Positions 55,284 through 64,000 of a stretch of DNA of 64,000 nt are shown in pieces. How positions within the stretch are numbered: the stretch's first letter is position 1; each line of letters opens with the position of its first letter. The notes beneath the pieces were generated by a model, which searched no databases, was not told the origin of the DNA, and saw only the letters and a program-made list of their open reading frames with translations. The position numbers and the translations under genes are program-made. The stretch spans positions 434,001-498,000 of the forward strand of contig NZ_FOCM01000001.1 in NCBI RefSeq assembly GCF_900110115.1. The letters run 5' to 3'. This DNA is from Palleronia pelagia. Its GTDB lineage: Bacteria; Pseudomonadota; Alphaproteobacteria; Rhodobacterales; Rhodobacteraceae.

Positions 55284-55732
55284 CGGCGGACGGCGCGGGC
55301 GTTGCGCGCGCCGGATACCCGGATCTCGCGGATGCCGCCCAGCTGCCGGTTGGTCAGGTACTCGGCCACCGTGACCTCGCGCGAGCGTTCGGTGCTGACG
55401 CGTGTCGCGGTGGGCGGTGGCGCGGCCCGGAATTCGTAGGCCAGTACGCCCGGCTCGGTGCCCGGGACACGCAGCAGCGCGCCCTCGTAGAAGCCCTGCC
55501 GGTCGGCCACGCCCGTTGCGCGCACCACGGCGCCGCCGGGGTTCTGCGTGACCTCGAGCGTGGCGATCTGGTCGATCAATGGCCGGGGGTCGGCGGCGGG
55601 CGCATCGGACAGGGTCACCGTTGCCGGCGCGGACCGCGAAAACCAGTTGAACGGGTTCAACCGCGAGTCGGCCACCCGACCGCATCCCGCAAGAAGGCCG
55701 ATCACCATCACACCCGTCACGACTGTCCGCAT
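55280..55732 (-). CDS. Small lipoprotein
   Basis: 150 residues. The N-terminus MRTVVTGVMVIGLLAGC ends in a lipobox (LAGC, lipidated C17), then a Pro/Ala region and a mixed alpha-beta segment (PRPLIDQIATLEVTQNPGGA onward). I do not recognise the domain. ATG 55732 follows GGGGA. Its stop shares CTAG with rnd. Divergent from the sufE gene. Probably attached to the inner or outer membrane; role unknown. Confidence 0.8.
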   Translation of the reverse strand: MRTVVTGVMVIGLLAGCGRVADSRLNPFNWFSRSAPATVTLSDAPAADPRPLIDQIATLEVTQNPGGAVVRATGVADRQGFYEGALLRVPGTEPGVLAYEFRAAPPPTATRVSTERSREVTVAEYLTNRQLGGIREIRVSGARNARAVRR

Positions 55733-55861
55733 TTTCGTTCCCCGCTGGTCGCCCACGCCACGACTAGCCCAGCCCGCCCGGTTTGAAAAGCGCGCCCGCG
55801 CTTGCAAGGCCGGAACCAACCGCCTAGGTCCATGGCAGACGCTAGAAAACGGGACGATACC

Positions 55862-56275
55862 ATGGCCCAAGCCGAATTCGACGAGATTGCCGAAACCTTT
55901 GAGTTTCTCGACGACTGGGAAGACCGCTATCGCCACGTGATCGAGCTGGGCCGCGATCTGCCGCCGCTTGACGACAGCCTGAAGGGCCCGGCCAGCAAGG
56001 TCGACGGCTGCGCCAGCCAGGTGTGGCTTGTGCCCAAGCTGGAGGGCGACCGCTTCGATTTCGACGGCGACAGCGACGCGATGATCGTGAAGGGGCTGAT
56101 CGCCATCCTGCACGCGCTTTATGCCGGGCGCCCGGTGGCCGAGGTGCCGCAGGTCGACGCGCTGGCGGCCATGTCGCGGCTGGGCCTGGATGAACACCTG
56201 TCGTCGCAGCGGTCGAACGGCCTGCGCGCCATGATCGACCGGATCCGGCTGGTGACCGCGAACGCGGCGGCGTGA
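55862..56275 (+). CDS. sufE: SufE cysteine desulfurase sulfur acceptor
   Basis: 137-residue helper that accepts persulfide sulfur from the cysteine desulfurase SufS for Fe-S cluster assembly. The acceptor cysteine is C50 in KVDGCASQVWL; the N-terminal EFLDDWEDRYRHVIELGRD motif is intact. ATG 55862 is used; an earlier ATG (55832) would add 10 residues. No suf operon is in view. The stop overlaps the Atm1-type ABC exporter start as GTGA, so the two are translationally coupled. Confidence 0.93.
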   Translation: MAQAEFDEIAETFEFLDDWEDRYRHVIELGRDLPPLDDSLKGPASKVDGCASQVWLVPKLEGDRFDFDGDSDAMIVKGLIAILHALYAGRPVAEVPQVDALAAMSRLGLDEHLSSQRSNGLRAMIDRIRLVTANAAA

Positions 56276-58107
56276 GGTCGCTGTCGCGCGGCCGCACGGG
56301 CGGCCCCACCTCCACCGATCCCGACCCGTCCGCGGGCGGGTTCAGCATCATCGCCCGCGTGGCGCCCTATCTCTGGCCGGATGGCGAGCCGTGGGTGAAG
56401 CGCCGCGTGATCATCGCGGTCGCCGCGCTGGTGCTGGCCAAGCTCATCGCCGTGGCGACGCCGTTTTTCTACAAGACCGCCGTCGACGCGCTGGCGGGCG
56501 AGGGCACGCAGCCCGCGTGGCTGCTGGGCGCGGGCGCCATCGGTCTGACCGTCGCCTATGGCGTGGCACGGGCGATGAACACCGGCATGCAACAGCTGCG
56601 CGACGTGGTCTTCGCCGCCGTGGGCCAACGCGCGCTGCGGGCGCTGGCGCTCGAGACCTTCACCCATATCCACCGCCTGTCGCTGCGCTATCACATCCAG
56701 CGCAAGACGGGCGGGCTGTCCCGGATCATCGAGCGGGGCGTGCGCGGGGTCGAGTTCCTGCTGCGGTTCCTGCTGTTCTCCATCGGCCCGCTGGCGCTGG
56801 AGCTGCTGCTGATCGCCGGCGTGCTCGCCTGGCTTTTCGACATCTGGTACCTGGTGGTCGTCGCCGCGACCATCGCGGCCTATGTCTGGTTCACCTTCAC
56901 CATCACCGAATGGCGCGTGAAGATTCGGCGCGAGATGAACGAGCAGGACAACGACGCCACCCAGAAGGCGATCGACAGCCTGCTGAATTTCGAAACGGTG
57001 AAGTATTTCGGGGCCGAAACGCGCGAGGCCGCGCGCTATGACGGCGCCATGGCCAAATACGTCGCCGCCGCGCTGAAGACCTCGTACACGCTGGCCGCGC
57101 TGAACCTGGGACAGGCGGTCATCATCACCACGGGCCTTGTCGTCGTCATGGTCATGGCGGCCATGGGGGTGCAGTCGGGGCAGCTGACCGTGGGCGATTT
57201 CGTGATGGTCAACGCCTACATGATCCAGGTCACCATGCCGCTGAACTTCCTCGGCACGGTGTATCGCGAAATCCGGCAGGCGCTTGTGGACATGGGCCAG
57301 ATGTTCGGCCTGCTGGATCAACCGCCCGAGGTGCAGGACCAGTCGGGGTCAGGTCCGCTCGCGGTCTCCGACGGTGCGGTCGAGTTGCACGACGTCCACT
57401 TCGGCTACGAGAGCGACCGGGTGATCCTCGACGGCATTTCGCTGACGGTTCCGGGTGGCAGCACCACGGCCATCGTCGGCCCCTCGGGGTCGGGGAAGTC
57501 CACCATAGGACGGCTGCTGTTCCGGTTCTACGATGTGACCCAGGGCGCGATCCGCATCGACGGTCAGGACCTGCGCGACGTGACGCAGGACAGCCTGCAC
57601 GCGCAGATCGGCGTGGTGCCGCAGGACACGGTGCTGTTCAACGACTCAATCCTCTACAACATCGCCTACGGCCGCCCCGACGCCACCCGCGACGAGATCG
57701 AGCAGGCGGCCCGCGCGGCCCGCATCCACGATTTCATCGCGGGTCTGCCGCAGGGCTATGACACGCAGGTGGGCGAGCGGGGCCTGAAACTGTCGGGCGG
57801 CGAGAAGCAGCGCGTGGGCATCGCGCGCACGCTCTTGAAGAACCCGCCGATCCTGCTGCTGGACGAGGCGACCAGCGCGCTGGATTCCGAGACCGAGGCC
57901 TCGATCCAGTCCGAGCTGCGTTTGCTGGGGCAAGGGCGCACCACGCTGGTGATCGCCCACCGCCTGTCGACCATCGCCGACGCGGACGAGATCGTGGTGC
58001 TGGAGCAGGGGCGCATCGTCGAACGCGGGACCCACGACGCGCTGTTGGCGCGCGGCGGGCGATATGCCGCGCTGTGGCAACGTCAGCAATCCGAAGACGC
58101 GGCCTGA
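56272..58107 (+). CDS. Atm1-type half ABC exporter
   Basis: 611-residue homodimeric ABC exporter: six transmembrane helices in about 40-330 and a nucleotide-binding domain at about 360-600. Walker A VGPSGSGKST near 402-411, signature LSGGEKQR, Walker B ILLLDEATSALD. The transmembrane motifs (SRIIERGVRGVEF, LLNFETVKYFGAE) match the Atm1/HMT family that exports glutathione-linked sulfur or metal conjugates. The GTG start at 56272 overlaps sufE, which fits a sulfur/Fe-S context. It converges with the RND operon. Confidence 0.92.
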   Translation: MRSLSRGRTGGPTSTDPDPSAGGFSIIARVAPYLWPDGEPWVKRRVIIAVAALVLAKLIAVATPFFYKTAVDALAGEGTQPAWLLGAGAIGLTVAYGVARAMNTGMQQLRDVVFAAVGQRALRALALETFTHIHRLSLRYHIQRKTGGLSRIIERGVRGVEFLLRFLLFSIGPLALELLLIAGVLAWLFDIWYLVVVAATIAAYVWFTFTITEWRVKIRREMNEQDNDATQKAIDSLLNFETVKYFGAETREAARYDGAMAKYVAAALKTSYTLAALNLGQAVIITTGLVVVMVMAAMGVQSGQLTVGDFVMVNAYMIQVTMPLNFLGTVYREIRQALVDMGQMFGLLDQPPEVQDQSGSGPLAVSDGAVELHDVHFGYESDRVILDGISLTVPGGSTTAIVGPSGSGKSTIGRLLFRFYDVTQGAIRIDGQDLRDVTQDSLHAQIGVVPQDTVLFNDSILYNIAYGRPDATRDEIEQAARAARIHDFIAGLPQGYDTQVGERGLKLSGGEKQRVGIARTLLKNPPILLLDEATSALDSETEASIQSELRLLGQGRTTLVIAHRLSTIADADEIVVLEQGRIVERGTHDALLARGGRYAALWQRQQSEDAA

Positions 58108-58168
58108 GGGACGCCGGCGGCGGCGGCGCGCGACCGGGACCGTGCCCGACCGCGCGGCTGGCCCGCCG

Positions 58169-61100
58169 TTACTCGGCCGCCTGCAGCGGCGCGACGATGC
58201 GCGGGGGGTGCCCCTTTTGATCGTCGCGGCCCGGGTCGGTGCCGTCGTCGATCCACTGGATCTCGGGCGCCTTGGCCTTGCGCGCCTTCCGGGCCAGCCG
58301 CATGTCCTCGCGCACCTTGAGCACGCTCAGCGATTTGAGGCTGCGCACGCCCTTGTAGGCCCCGCGCGAGATCCAGACCCGCAGCGCCAGCGCCGAGGGC
58401 GTGAAGACCAGCGTCAGTACCGTTGCGATGCCAAGGCCGAACACCACCGCCGTGGCCAGCTGCTTCCACCACAGCGCCGTGGGGCTGTCGATGGAATAGC
58501 CGCCGGCGATGAAGTCCAGGCTCAGGCCGAACATCATCGGCGCCAGGCCCGCCATGGTGGTGATGGTCGTCAGCAGCACCGGGCGGATGCGATCCTCGGC
58601 CGTGCGGATGATCGCCTCGATCCGCGGCATGTAGCGCGAGTATTCCTGGTAGGTGTCGATCAGCACGATGTTGTTGTTCACCACGATCCCGGCCAGCGCT
58701 ACGATGCCGGTGCCGGTCATGATGATCGAGAAGGGCTGGTTCATCACCAGCATCCCGATCAGGCAGCCCGCGGTCGACAGCACCACGGCCAGCAACACCA
58801 GCACCGCGTTGTAGACCGAGTTGAACTGCGCCAGCAGGATGATGAACATCAGCCCCAGCGCGCCGGCGAAGGCCTTCATCAGGAAGGCGCCGCTTTCGGC
58901 CTGGTCTTCCTGGTCACCGGTCCATTCCCAGTTGACGCTGCCGGGCAGCGGGTTGTCGGGCCCGTTCAGCCATTCGGTCAGCACGCCGATGCGCTCGTTC
59001 GCGTTGGCAGGCACGGCGCTGAGGGTGCCATTTTCCAGACCTTGCGACAGGTCCGAGACCGAGGCCGCGGCCTGGAGCGATACGATGCGCTGCGGCTCGC
59101 CGTTCAGGGTCAGCCCGCCGTCCGGTTCGTCGCCCGTCACGGGCGCGACGAAGCCCGCGATGACGCCTTCGTCGTCCACCAGCTTTTGCAGGCCAGGGAC
59201 CACGTCGGCTTTCACGTCGAAATGCCGGGTCTGGTCCACGCGGTCGATCTGGCCCAGCGACGGGACGGGCTTGCGGGTGATGAAGTTCGACAGAGGCACC
59301 AGCCCGTCGGCGGTGCGCACCTTCAGACTGTCCAGCGTCGACAGGACGCGGTCTTCCTCGGGCAGACGCACGCGGATGTCGATTTCCTCGTCCGAGCTGT
59401 CCACGCGCATGGTGTCGAGCAGCAGGCCGCGGGTGACCAGCTGCACCATGCCGCCCACGGTGGCGACGTCGGCGCCGAACTGGCCGGCCTTCTCGACATC
59501 GACCTCGATCTCCCAGTCGATGCCGGGCAGGGGCAGGGTGTCCTCGATATCGATGAGGCCCGGGGTGTCCTCGAACTTCAGCCGGGCGATGCGCGCGGCG
59601 TCCTGCAGCTCGGCCCAGTCGTCGCCCAGCAGACGCAGGTTCACCGGTTTGCCGCTGGCCGGACCCTGGGCCAGGTTCAGCGTCTCGGTCACCACGCCCG
59701 GCAGGCGGTCCAGCTGGTCCTGAAGGTTCGCAAGCACCACGTCGCCGTCCAGCTGCTCGATGGTCACGTCCTCGCGCGCGTTGGCGAAATCGGGCCGCTC
59801 GTCCCACGGGATCAGCTCGATCTGGACCTGCCCGATCGTGTCGAGCGGGGCTTCGGCGCCGCCGGTATTGCTATTGAGCCCACCTTCCCCGGCGAAGGCG
59901 AAGGCGGATTCGACGCCGAAGGTGTTCAGCGCGATGGCCTCGGCCTCGCGCAGCAGCGCGTCCTTTTCCGACAGCGACAGGTTGCCGCGCGCCCGGACAT
60001 AGACGATCGCCTGCTCGGGCTCGGATTCGACAAAGAATTCGACGCCGTTGTTGTTCGCGGCGTAGTACATGTAGGTCGAGACGACGAAGGCGCTGACCGC
60101 GCCGATGGCGAGCACCGGCATGATCGGGTTCGCCACGATCATCTTGATGACCCAGCCGAAGGGCGTGCGGCCACGGCCCGCGCGCACCTCGCGCGGGGCG
60201 CGGTTCCATTTCACCGATCCGAGCGTGATGCCCAGCGCCACGGCGCCGCCCAGGAACAGGACCGCGCCGGGCAGGAAGGCGACGGGGCCGGGCAGGGGCG
60301 AGGGGCCCCCGAACAGGTAGCCGTGGTTCAGCGACTGCATTGCGCCGATGAACACCACGTAGGCGGCCGCGACGGCCAGTGCGGCGCGGACCACCCACGG
60401 CAGCATCCGGCGCAGGGCGTTCGACCCGCCCTCGAAGGCCCGGCTCATCCGGCCGGCGACGCCGCCCATCACGGGCAGGTAGATCAGCGCCACGATCAGC
60501 GATGCCGACAGCACGAAGATCAGCGTGACCGGCAGCATGCCCATGAACTCGCCCGGAACGCCGGGCCAGAACAGCATGGGCAGGAAGGCGCAAAGCGTCG
60601 TCGCGGTCGAACTGACGATGGGCCAGAACATCCGCTTGGCGGCCTCGGTGAAGGCGGTCATGGGGCCGGCCCCTTCCGAGATCCGGCGGTCGGCGTATTC
60701 CACGACCACGATCGCGCCGTCCACCAGCATGCCGACGGCCAGGATCAGGCCGAACATGACGATGTTGGAAATGCTGATGCCCATGATGCCCAGCAGGATG
60801 AAGCACAGCAGGAACGACGTGGGAATCGCGAAGCCCACCAGCAGGGCCGAGCGGATGCCCAGCGCCGCCAGCACCACGATCATCACCAGCGCCACCGCGG
60901 TCAGGACCGAGCCCTCCAGCTGGGACACCATGGATTCGACCTGCGTCGACTGGTCGTTCGAGGTGTTCACCCGGATCGCCTGTTGCAGGTCCTCGGGCCA
61001 CTCGGCCTCGGCCGCAGCGACCTCGTCCCGGATCAGCGCGGTGGTGTCGATCAGGTTGAAGCCCTTGCGCTTGACCACCTGCAGGGCAACGGTTTCCTCG

Positions 61101-61924
61101 CCGTTGAACCGCGCCGTGCCGGTGCGATCTTCGAAGGTCAGGCGGATGGTCGCCAGATCGCCCAGCGTCACCACGCGGTCTCCGTTCACCTTCACCGGCA
61201 GGTCGTAGATGTCGCGCTGGTCATCGAAGGACGACGGGATCTTGACCGCGAAGGCGCCGCTTTCGGTCTCGACCTCGCCCGCCGCGATCAGCTGGTTGTT
61301 GTTCTGCACGACCGAGATCAGCTCGCCCGCGGTGACGTTGTAGGATTCCAGCCGGAGCGGGTCGATCAGGACCTCGACCATCTCGTCCCGGTGGCCCGCC
61401 AGCCCGGCCTCGAGAACCGGCTCGAGCCCTTCAAGGCGGTCCTGCAGGTCCTGCGCCACGCGCAGCAGCGTGCGCTCGGGCAGATTGCCCGTGAGCGATA
61501 CGATGATGATCGGGAATTCCGAGAAGTTGATCTCGTTGATCGAATACTGTTCGGCCCCATCGGGGAAGTTCGCCTCGGCGTTCGACATGGCGTCGCGCAC
61601 GTCGGCCATGATTTTGGTCTTGTCCCAGCCGAATTCGAACTCCATCGCGACGCCGGCGTAACCTTCGGAGGCGGTGGCACTCATGGTCTTGAGACCGTCG
61701 AGATCGCTCAGCTCGGTCTCCATCGGCTTGACCAGCAGGCGTTCGCTGTCCTCGGCCGAAATGCCGGGGAAGGGCACCGACACGAACAGGGCCGGGATCT
61801 CGATATCCGGCTCGCCCTCTTTCGGCAGCGTATCGTAGGTGACCCAGCCCACCGTCAACGACAGGACGATGAAGGCCAGGACCATCCGCGCGTGCTGCGC
61901 GGCCCAATCGACGATTCCGGTCAT
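58169..61924 (-). CDS. RND-family efflux transporter permease
   Basis: 1251-residue inner-membrane proton-driven pump of the AcrB/HAE1 type. Twelve membrane helices with two large periplasmic loops (about 35-330 and 600-890); the protein is longer than AcrB by about 200 residues, mostly in the region around 560-640 and at the C-terminus. The start ATG 61924 overlaps the adaptor stop (ATGA). No outer-membrane gene is in this operon; tolC at 25.8 kb could serve. Drug or lipid substrate unknown. C-terminal tail has basic and acidic stretches. Confidence 0.95.
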   Translation of the reverse strand: MTGIVDWAAQHARMVLAFIVLSLTVGWVTYDTLPKEGEPDIEIPALFVSVPFPGISAEDSERLLVKPMETELSDLDGLKTMSATASEGYAGVAMEFEFGWDKTKIMADVRDAMSNAEANFPDGAEQYSINEINFSEFPIIIVSLTGNLPERTLLRVAQDLQDRLEGLEPVLEAGLAGHRDEMVEVLIDPLRLESYNVTAGELISVVQNNNQLIAAGEVETESGAFAVKIPSSFDDQRDIYDLPVKVNGDRVVTLGDLATIRLTFEDRTGTARFNGEETVALQVVKRKGFNLIDTTALIRDEVAAAEAEWPEDLQQAIRVNTSNDQSTQVESMVSQLEGSVLTAVALVMIVVLAALGIRSALLVGFAIPTSFLLCFILLGIMGISISNIVMFGLILAVGMLVDGAIVVVEYADRRISEGAGPMTAFTEAAKRMFWPIVSSTATTLCAFLPMLFWPGVPGEFMGMLPVTLIFVLSASLIVALIYLPVMGGVAGRMSRAFEGGSNALRRMLPWVVRAALAVAAAYVVFIGAMQSLNHGYLFGGPSPLPGPVAFLPGAVLFLGGAVALGITLGSVKWNRAPREVRAGRGRTPFGWVIKMIVANPIMPVLAIGAVSAFVVSTYMYYAANNNGVEFFVESEPEQAIVYVRARGNLSLSEKDALLREAEAIALNTFGVESAFAFAGEGGLNSNTGGAEAPLDTIGQVQIELIPWDERPDFANAREDVTIEQLDGDVVLANLQDQLDRLPGVVTETLNLAQGPASGKPVNLRLLGDDWAELQDAARIARLKFEDTPGLIDIEDTLPLPGIDWEIEVDVEKAGQFGADVATVGGMVQLVTRGLLLDTMRVDSSDEEIDIRVRLPEEDRVLSTLDSLKVRTADGLVPLSNFITRKPVPSLGQIDRVDQTRHFDVKADVVPGLQKLVDDEGVIAGFVAPVTGDEPDGGLTLNGEPQRIVSLQAAASVSDLSQGLENGTLSAVPANANERIGVLTEWLNGPDNPLPGSVNWEWTGDQEDQAESGAFLMKAFAGALGLMFIILLAQFNSVYNAVLVLLAVVLSTAGCLIGMLVMNQPFSIIMTGTGIVALAGIVVNNNIVLIDTYQEYSRYMPRIEAIIRTAEDRIRPVLLTTITTMAGLAPMMFGLSLDFIAGGYSIDSPTALWWKQLATAVVFGLGIATVLTLVFTPSALALRVWISRGAYKGVRSLKSLSVLKVREDMRLARKARKAKAPEIQWIDDGTDPGRDDQKGHPPRIVAPLQAAE

Positions 61925-63138
61925 GATCCGTCCCCGCGCATTGTGATCGTCAGCGGCACGCCGTCGGCCACGTATTCCTGACCCACGACGATCACCCGTT
62001 CGGTCGCGTCGAGGCCGCTGACATAGATGCCGTCCACCGTGTCGCGTACCACGGTGACGGGTTTGAAAAGCGCGGTGTCATCCTCGGTGGCGACCCGCAC
62101 GCCGAGCGCGCCGTCATCGTCCAGCGTCAGCGCGGATTGCGGTAGCAGGTGCGCCTGGCTTCCATCGCTCTGGATCATGATTTCGGCGGTCTGGCCGTCG
62201 CGGATCGTCAGGTCCTCGTTCGGCACCGAGACTTCGACTCGGAAGGTTCGCGTCTGGTCATCGGCCGAACGCGACAGGAACGTGACCTCGCCCTGAACTT
62301 CCTGCCCCGACGCAAGGCGCGCACCGGCCATGGCGCCGGTTTCGATACGGTCGACGGCGGTTTCTGGCACGAAGCCCACCAGCTTGATCGGGTCGAGTTG
62401 CAGGATCGTGGCGCACAGCCCAGCGGGTTGCAAAAACGCACCCAGCTCGGCCGTGTCGGATTCGAGAAGGCCCGAGAAGGGGGCGGTGATCTTCAGGCGA
62501 TCCAGCTCGGTCTGCGCGGCGGCGACGGCGGCCTCGGCGCTCTGGACCGTGGCGGCGCTGGATTCCAGCCCGCCCCGGGCGGCCTCGATGGACGCGAGGG
62601 CCGATTCGACACCCGCGTCTGCGCCGGCCACGCGGGCGTCGGATGCGAATCCGTCCTGCGATAGGCGCTGCGCGGCGTTCTGATCGATTTGGGCCTGGCG
62701 CAGGGCCGCCTCGGCCTCGGCCAGCCGGGCGCGGGCCGATGGCGCGCTGGCCCTTGCTTCGGCCAGCCGGGCTTCGGCCTCGGCCAGGGCCACGTCGCGG
62801 GTGCCGGGATCCAGCTCGCACAGCAGGTCACCCTCGGCCACGGTCGCGCCCTTGCGCAACGGGTCCGAGATGATCTTGCCGCTGGTTTCGGCGCGGACGT
62901 CGACCTGGCGCGCCGCCTCGGTCCGGCCGCGCGTGATGACAGCGGTGTCGATGGCGCGCGCCTCGGACTGCATGGCGACCACCGAAACGGCGCTGGCGTC
63001 CGACAGGGTGTCGGTCTCGCCCTCGGCCCCGACAAGGCTGTCGGTTCCGGCGAGTTCCAGCACGGTGTCGCGTTCGAAGACGAGCAGATACAGGCTCGCC
63101 GCGACGACCAGTGCTATCAGGATCGAGACAAGTCTCAT
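61921..63138 (-). CDS. RND efflux periplasmic adaptor (membrane fusion protein)
   Basis: 405 residues: one N-terminal helix (about 4-22, signal-anchor), then lipoyl halves and an alanine-rich hairpin (about 105-220) and beta-barrel domains. It couples the pump to the outer-membrane channel. ATG 63138 begins MRLVSILIALVVAASLYLLV; the longer upstream reading is not homologous. The permease follows with an ATGA overlap. A candidate operator lies about 80 bases upstream. Confidence 0.92.
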   Translation of the reverse strand: MRLVSILIALVVAASLYLLVFERDTVLELAGTDSLVGAEGETDTLSDASAVSVVAMQSEARAIDTAVITRGRTEAARQVDVRAETSGKIISDPLRKGATVAEGDLLCELDPGTRDVALAEAEARLAEARASAPSARARLAEAEAALRQAQIDQNAAQRLSQDGFASDARVAGADAGVESALASIEAARGGLESSAATVQSAEAAVAAAQTELDRLKITAPFSGLLESDTAELGAFLQPAGLCATILQLDPIKLVGFVPETAVDRIETGAMAGARLASGQEVQGEVTFLSRSADDQTRTFRVEVSVPNEDLTIRDGQTAEIMIQSDGSQAHLLPQSALTLDDDGALGVRVATEDDTALFKPVTVVRDTVDGIYVSGLDATERVIVVGQEYVADGVPLTITMRGDGS

Positions 63139-63218
63139 GGCGCAGTCCCGTAATAGAGAAAAGACGTGGTGTTGAGCGGTGACATAAGGGCCGGTGCCAA
63201 CATAAGAAAGGGTGCAAG

Positions 63219-63236
63219 GTAAACTAATCGGTTCAC
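63219..63236. promoter_or_regulatory. Candidate TetR-type operator upstream of RND operon
   Basis: In the 231-base divergent spacer, GTGAACCGATTAGTTTAC (minus strand) is an imperfect palindrome, matching its reverse complement at 12 of 18 positions, and is close in form to known TetR/AcrR-type sites for RND pumps (AAACC-N4-GGTTT). It overlaps a plausible TTGTCG / AGTTTA promoter pair on the minus strand. No TetR regulator is seen in the window. The rest of the spacer shows nothing I can call. Confidence 0.5.
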
Positions 63237-63369
63237 TTTTTGCGACAAGATCGCGGCGCCGCGGCATTTTGGCCGGGAGGAGCCGCCCGAACGGGTACGA
63301 GAACCGGGTCTTTGCATTGGGCGCACGCCCGGGCTAGAAGGTCGCGAACACCGGGGACGAGGCCAGAAA

Positions 63370-64000
63370 TTGAGCAACAACGACAGTTTCATCGACGAGG
63401 TCAGCGACGAGCTGCGCCGTGACCGTCTGTTCGGGATGCTTCGCCGTTACGGCTGGATCGCCATCGCGCTCGTGCTGCTGCTGGTGGGCGGGGCCGCCGT
63501 CTACGAATACCAGCGGGCCCAGGACAGGGCAGAGGCGCAGGCGTTCGGAGACGCGCTTCTGGCGGCCTTGGGTGAGGATTCGCCCGAGGCCCGTCGCGAG
63601 GCGCTTATGCAGATCGAGGCCGAGGGCACGCGCCGCGCCCTGATCGCCATGCTGGCGGCCGACCGGCTGGAAGGGGACGAGGCGCGTGCCGCGACCCGCA
63701 CCGAGCTCGACGCCGTCGCCGCGGATGATAGCCTGCCCGCGCTCTATCGCGAGCTTGCGGTGTTGAAATGGGCGATGATCGCGCAGGATACGGTTGACGC
63801 GCAGGAGGTCATCGACCGCCTGTCGCCGCTGACCATCCCGGGCGCGCCCTATCGCCTTCTCGCGCTGGAGCAGCAAGCGGTCGCCCGCCTGCGCGCGGGC
63901 GAGGCCGACGCCGCGCTGAGTGACCTTCAGACCATCATCGCCGACGAGGCCGTGACGCGGGACTTGCGCCAGCGGGCACGGCGGTTGATTGTGGCGCTGG
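63370..64000 (+). CDS. YfgM-like TPR membrane protein, N-terminal part
   Basis: 210 codons visible; the gene continues past the right edge. It starts at a TTG (TTGAGC, encoding MSNNDSFIDEVSDELRRDRL) and has one membrane helix (about 29-46, WIAIALVLLLVGGAAVYEY) followed by Ala/Glu-rich helical repeats. This matches the YfgM/TPR_21 family, which works near the Sec translocon and BAM complex; relatives are often followed by bamB and der, not seen here. The TTG start is inferred from homology style and a weak GAGGCC upstream. Divergent from the RND adaptor gene. Confidence 0.82.
   Translation, partial: MSNNDSFIDEVSDELRRDRLFGMLRRYGWIAIALVLLLVGGAAVYEYQRAQDRAEAQAFGDALLAALGEDSPEARREALMQIEAEGTRRALIAMLAADRLEGDEARAATRTELDAVAADDSLPALYRELAVLKWAMIAQDTVDAQEVIDRLSPLTIPGAPYRLLALEQQAVARLRAGEADAALSDLQTIIADEAVTRDLRQRARRLIVAL

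Noticed and set aside
58064-61981. Very long plus-strand frame opposite the RND permease (about 1300 codons)
   Set aside because: Antisense shadow with extreme His/Arg/Gln content; the minus strand encodes a complete RND pump.
1-64000. CRISPR arrays, insertion sequences, phage or plasmid genes
   Set aside because: No repeat-spacer array, transposase, integrase or phage structural gene was seen; gene content and codon use are uniform.

Overview
The window is a 64 kb stretch of chromosome from a GC-rich alphaproteobacterium, most likely a member of the Rhodobacterales (roseobacter or Rhodobacter/Paracoccus relatives). The basis is the protein character (a DksA with a single cysteine in the zinc-finger region, a small conserved protein I believe is DUF6280, a ferritin-like DUF455 protein, a PopZ-like polar protein) and gene sets such as amiC-like / mrcA / prfB and putA with a divergent Lrp-type putR. 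The genus cannot be fixed from the sequence alone. I see no phage, insertion sequence, CRISPR array or rRNA. This is dense core chromosome with a few accessory genes.

Layout. 0-15 kb: partial AEC-type transporter, MoxR-type ATPase, dksA (with an apparent one-base deletion near its 3' end), an FAD monooxygenase, tpiA, a 2-oxoglutarate/Fe(II) oxygenase, a DsbA-like thioredoxin-fold protein, a class I aminotransferase, then the cell-wall and translation block amidase - PBP1A - prfB, a polytopic protein fused to a spermidine-synthase-like domain, and a UGT-type glycosyltransferase. 15-31 kb: an M23 peptidase-bactofilin operon, a DUF455 protein, a Bcp peroxiredoxin, a membrane protein, a small secreted protein, a very large AsmA-like protein, queA, an isoaspartyl-methyltransferase-like gene coupled to tolC, a PopZ-like protein, cobQ and a membrane hydrolase-like protein.

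31-47 kb: the DUF6280-like gene diverging from efp, a fructosamine-kinase-like gene overlapping a YgfZ-type gene, a serine-glyoxylate-type aminotransferase, a 57-residue membrane protein, hisC overlapping valS, an orphan CoxL-like molybdenum hydroxylase large subunit overlapping a DUF2235 hydrolase, a hotdog thioesterase, metF divergent from a LysR regulator (probably metR), an inositol-phosphatase and a rhomboid protease. 47-64 kb: a GNAT gene coupled to putA, divergent putR, a TPR protein, a CAT-anticodon tRNA that looks like lysidine-type tRNA-Ile2, purM-purN, rnd, a lipoprotein, sufE coupled to an Atm1-type ABC exporter, a two-gene RND efflux operon with a candidate TetR-type operator upstream, and the start of a YfgM-like TPR protein.

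Recurring architectural features are translationally coupled stop/start overlaps (GTGA, ATGA, TTGA), convergent gene pairs whose two TAG stops share one CTAG tetranucleotide (three cases), and short intergenic elements with a GAAATAC/AAATACTC-like core. The observations I rate highest are the dksA frameshift, the orphan CoxL-like enzyme and its nested neighbours, the PopZ-like polar protein, the inverted repeats between metF and metR, and the dispersed intergenic elements. I found no clear undescribed multi-gene system such as a defence island or biosynthetic cluster.
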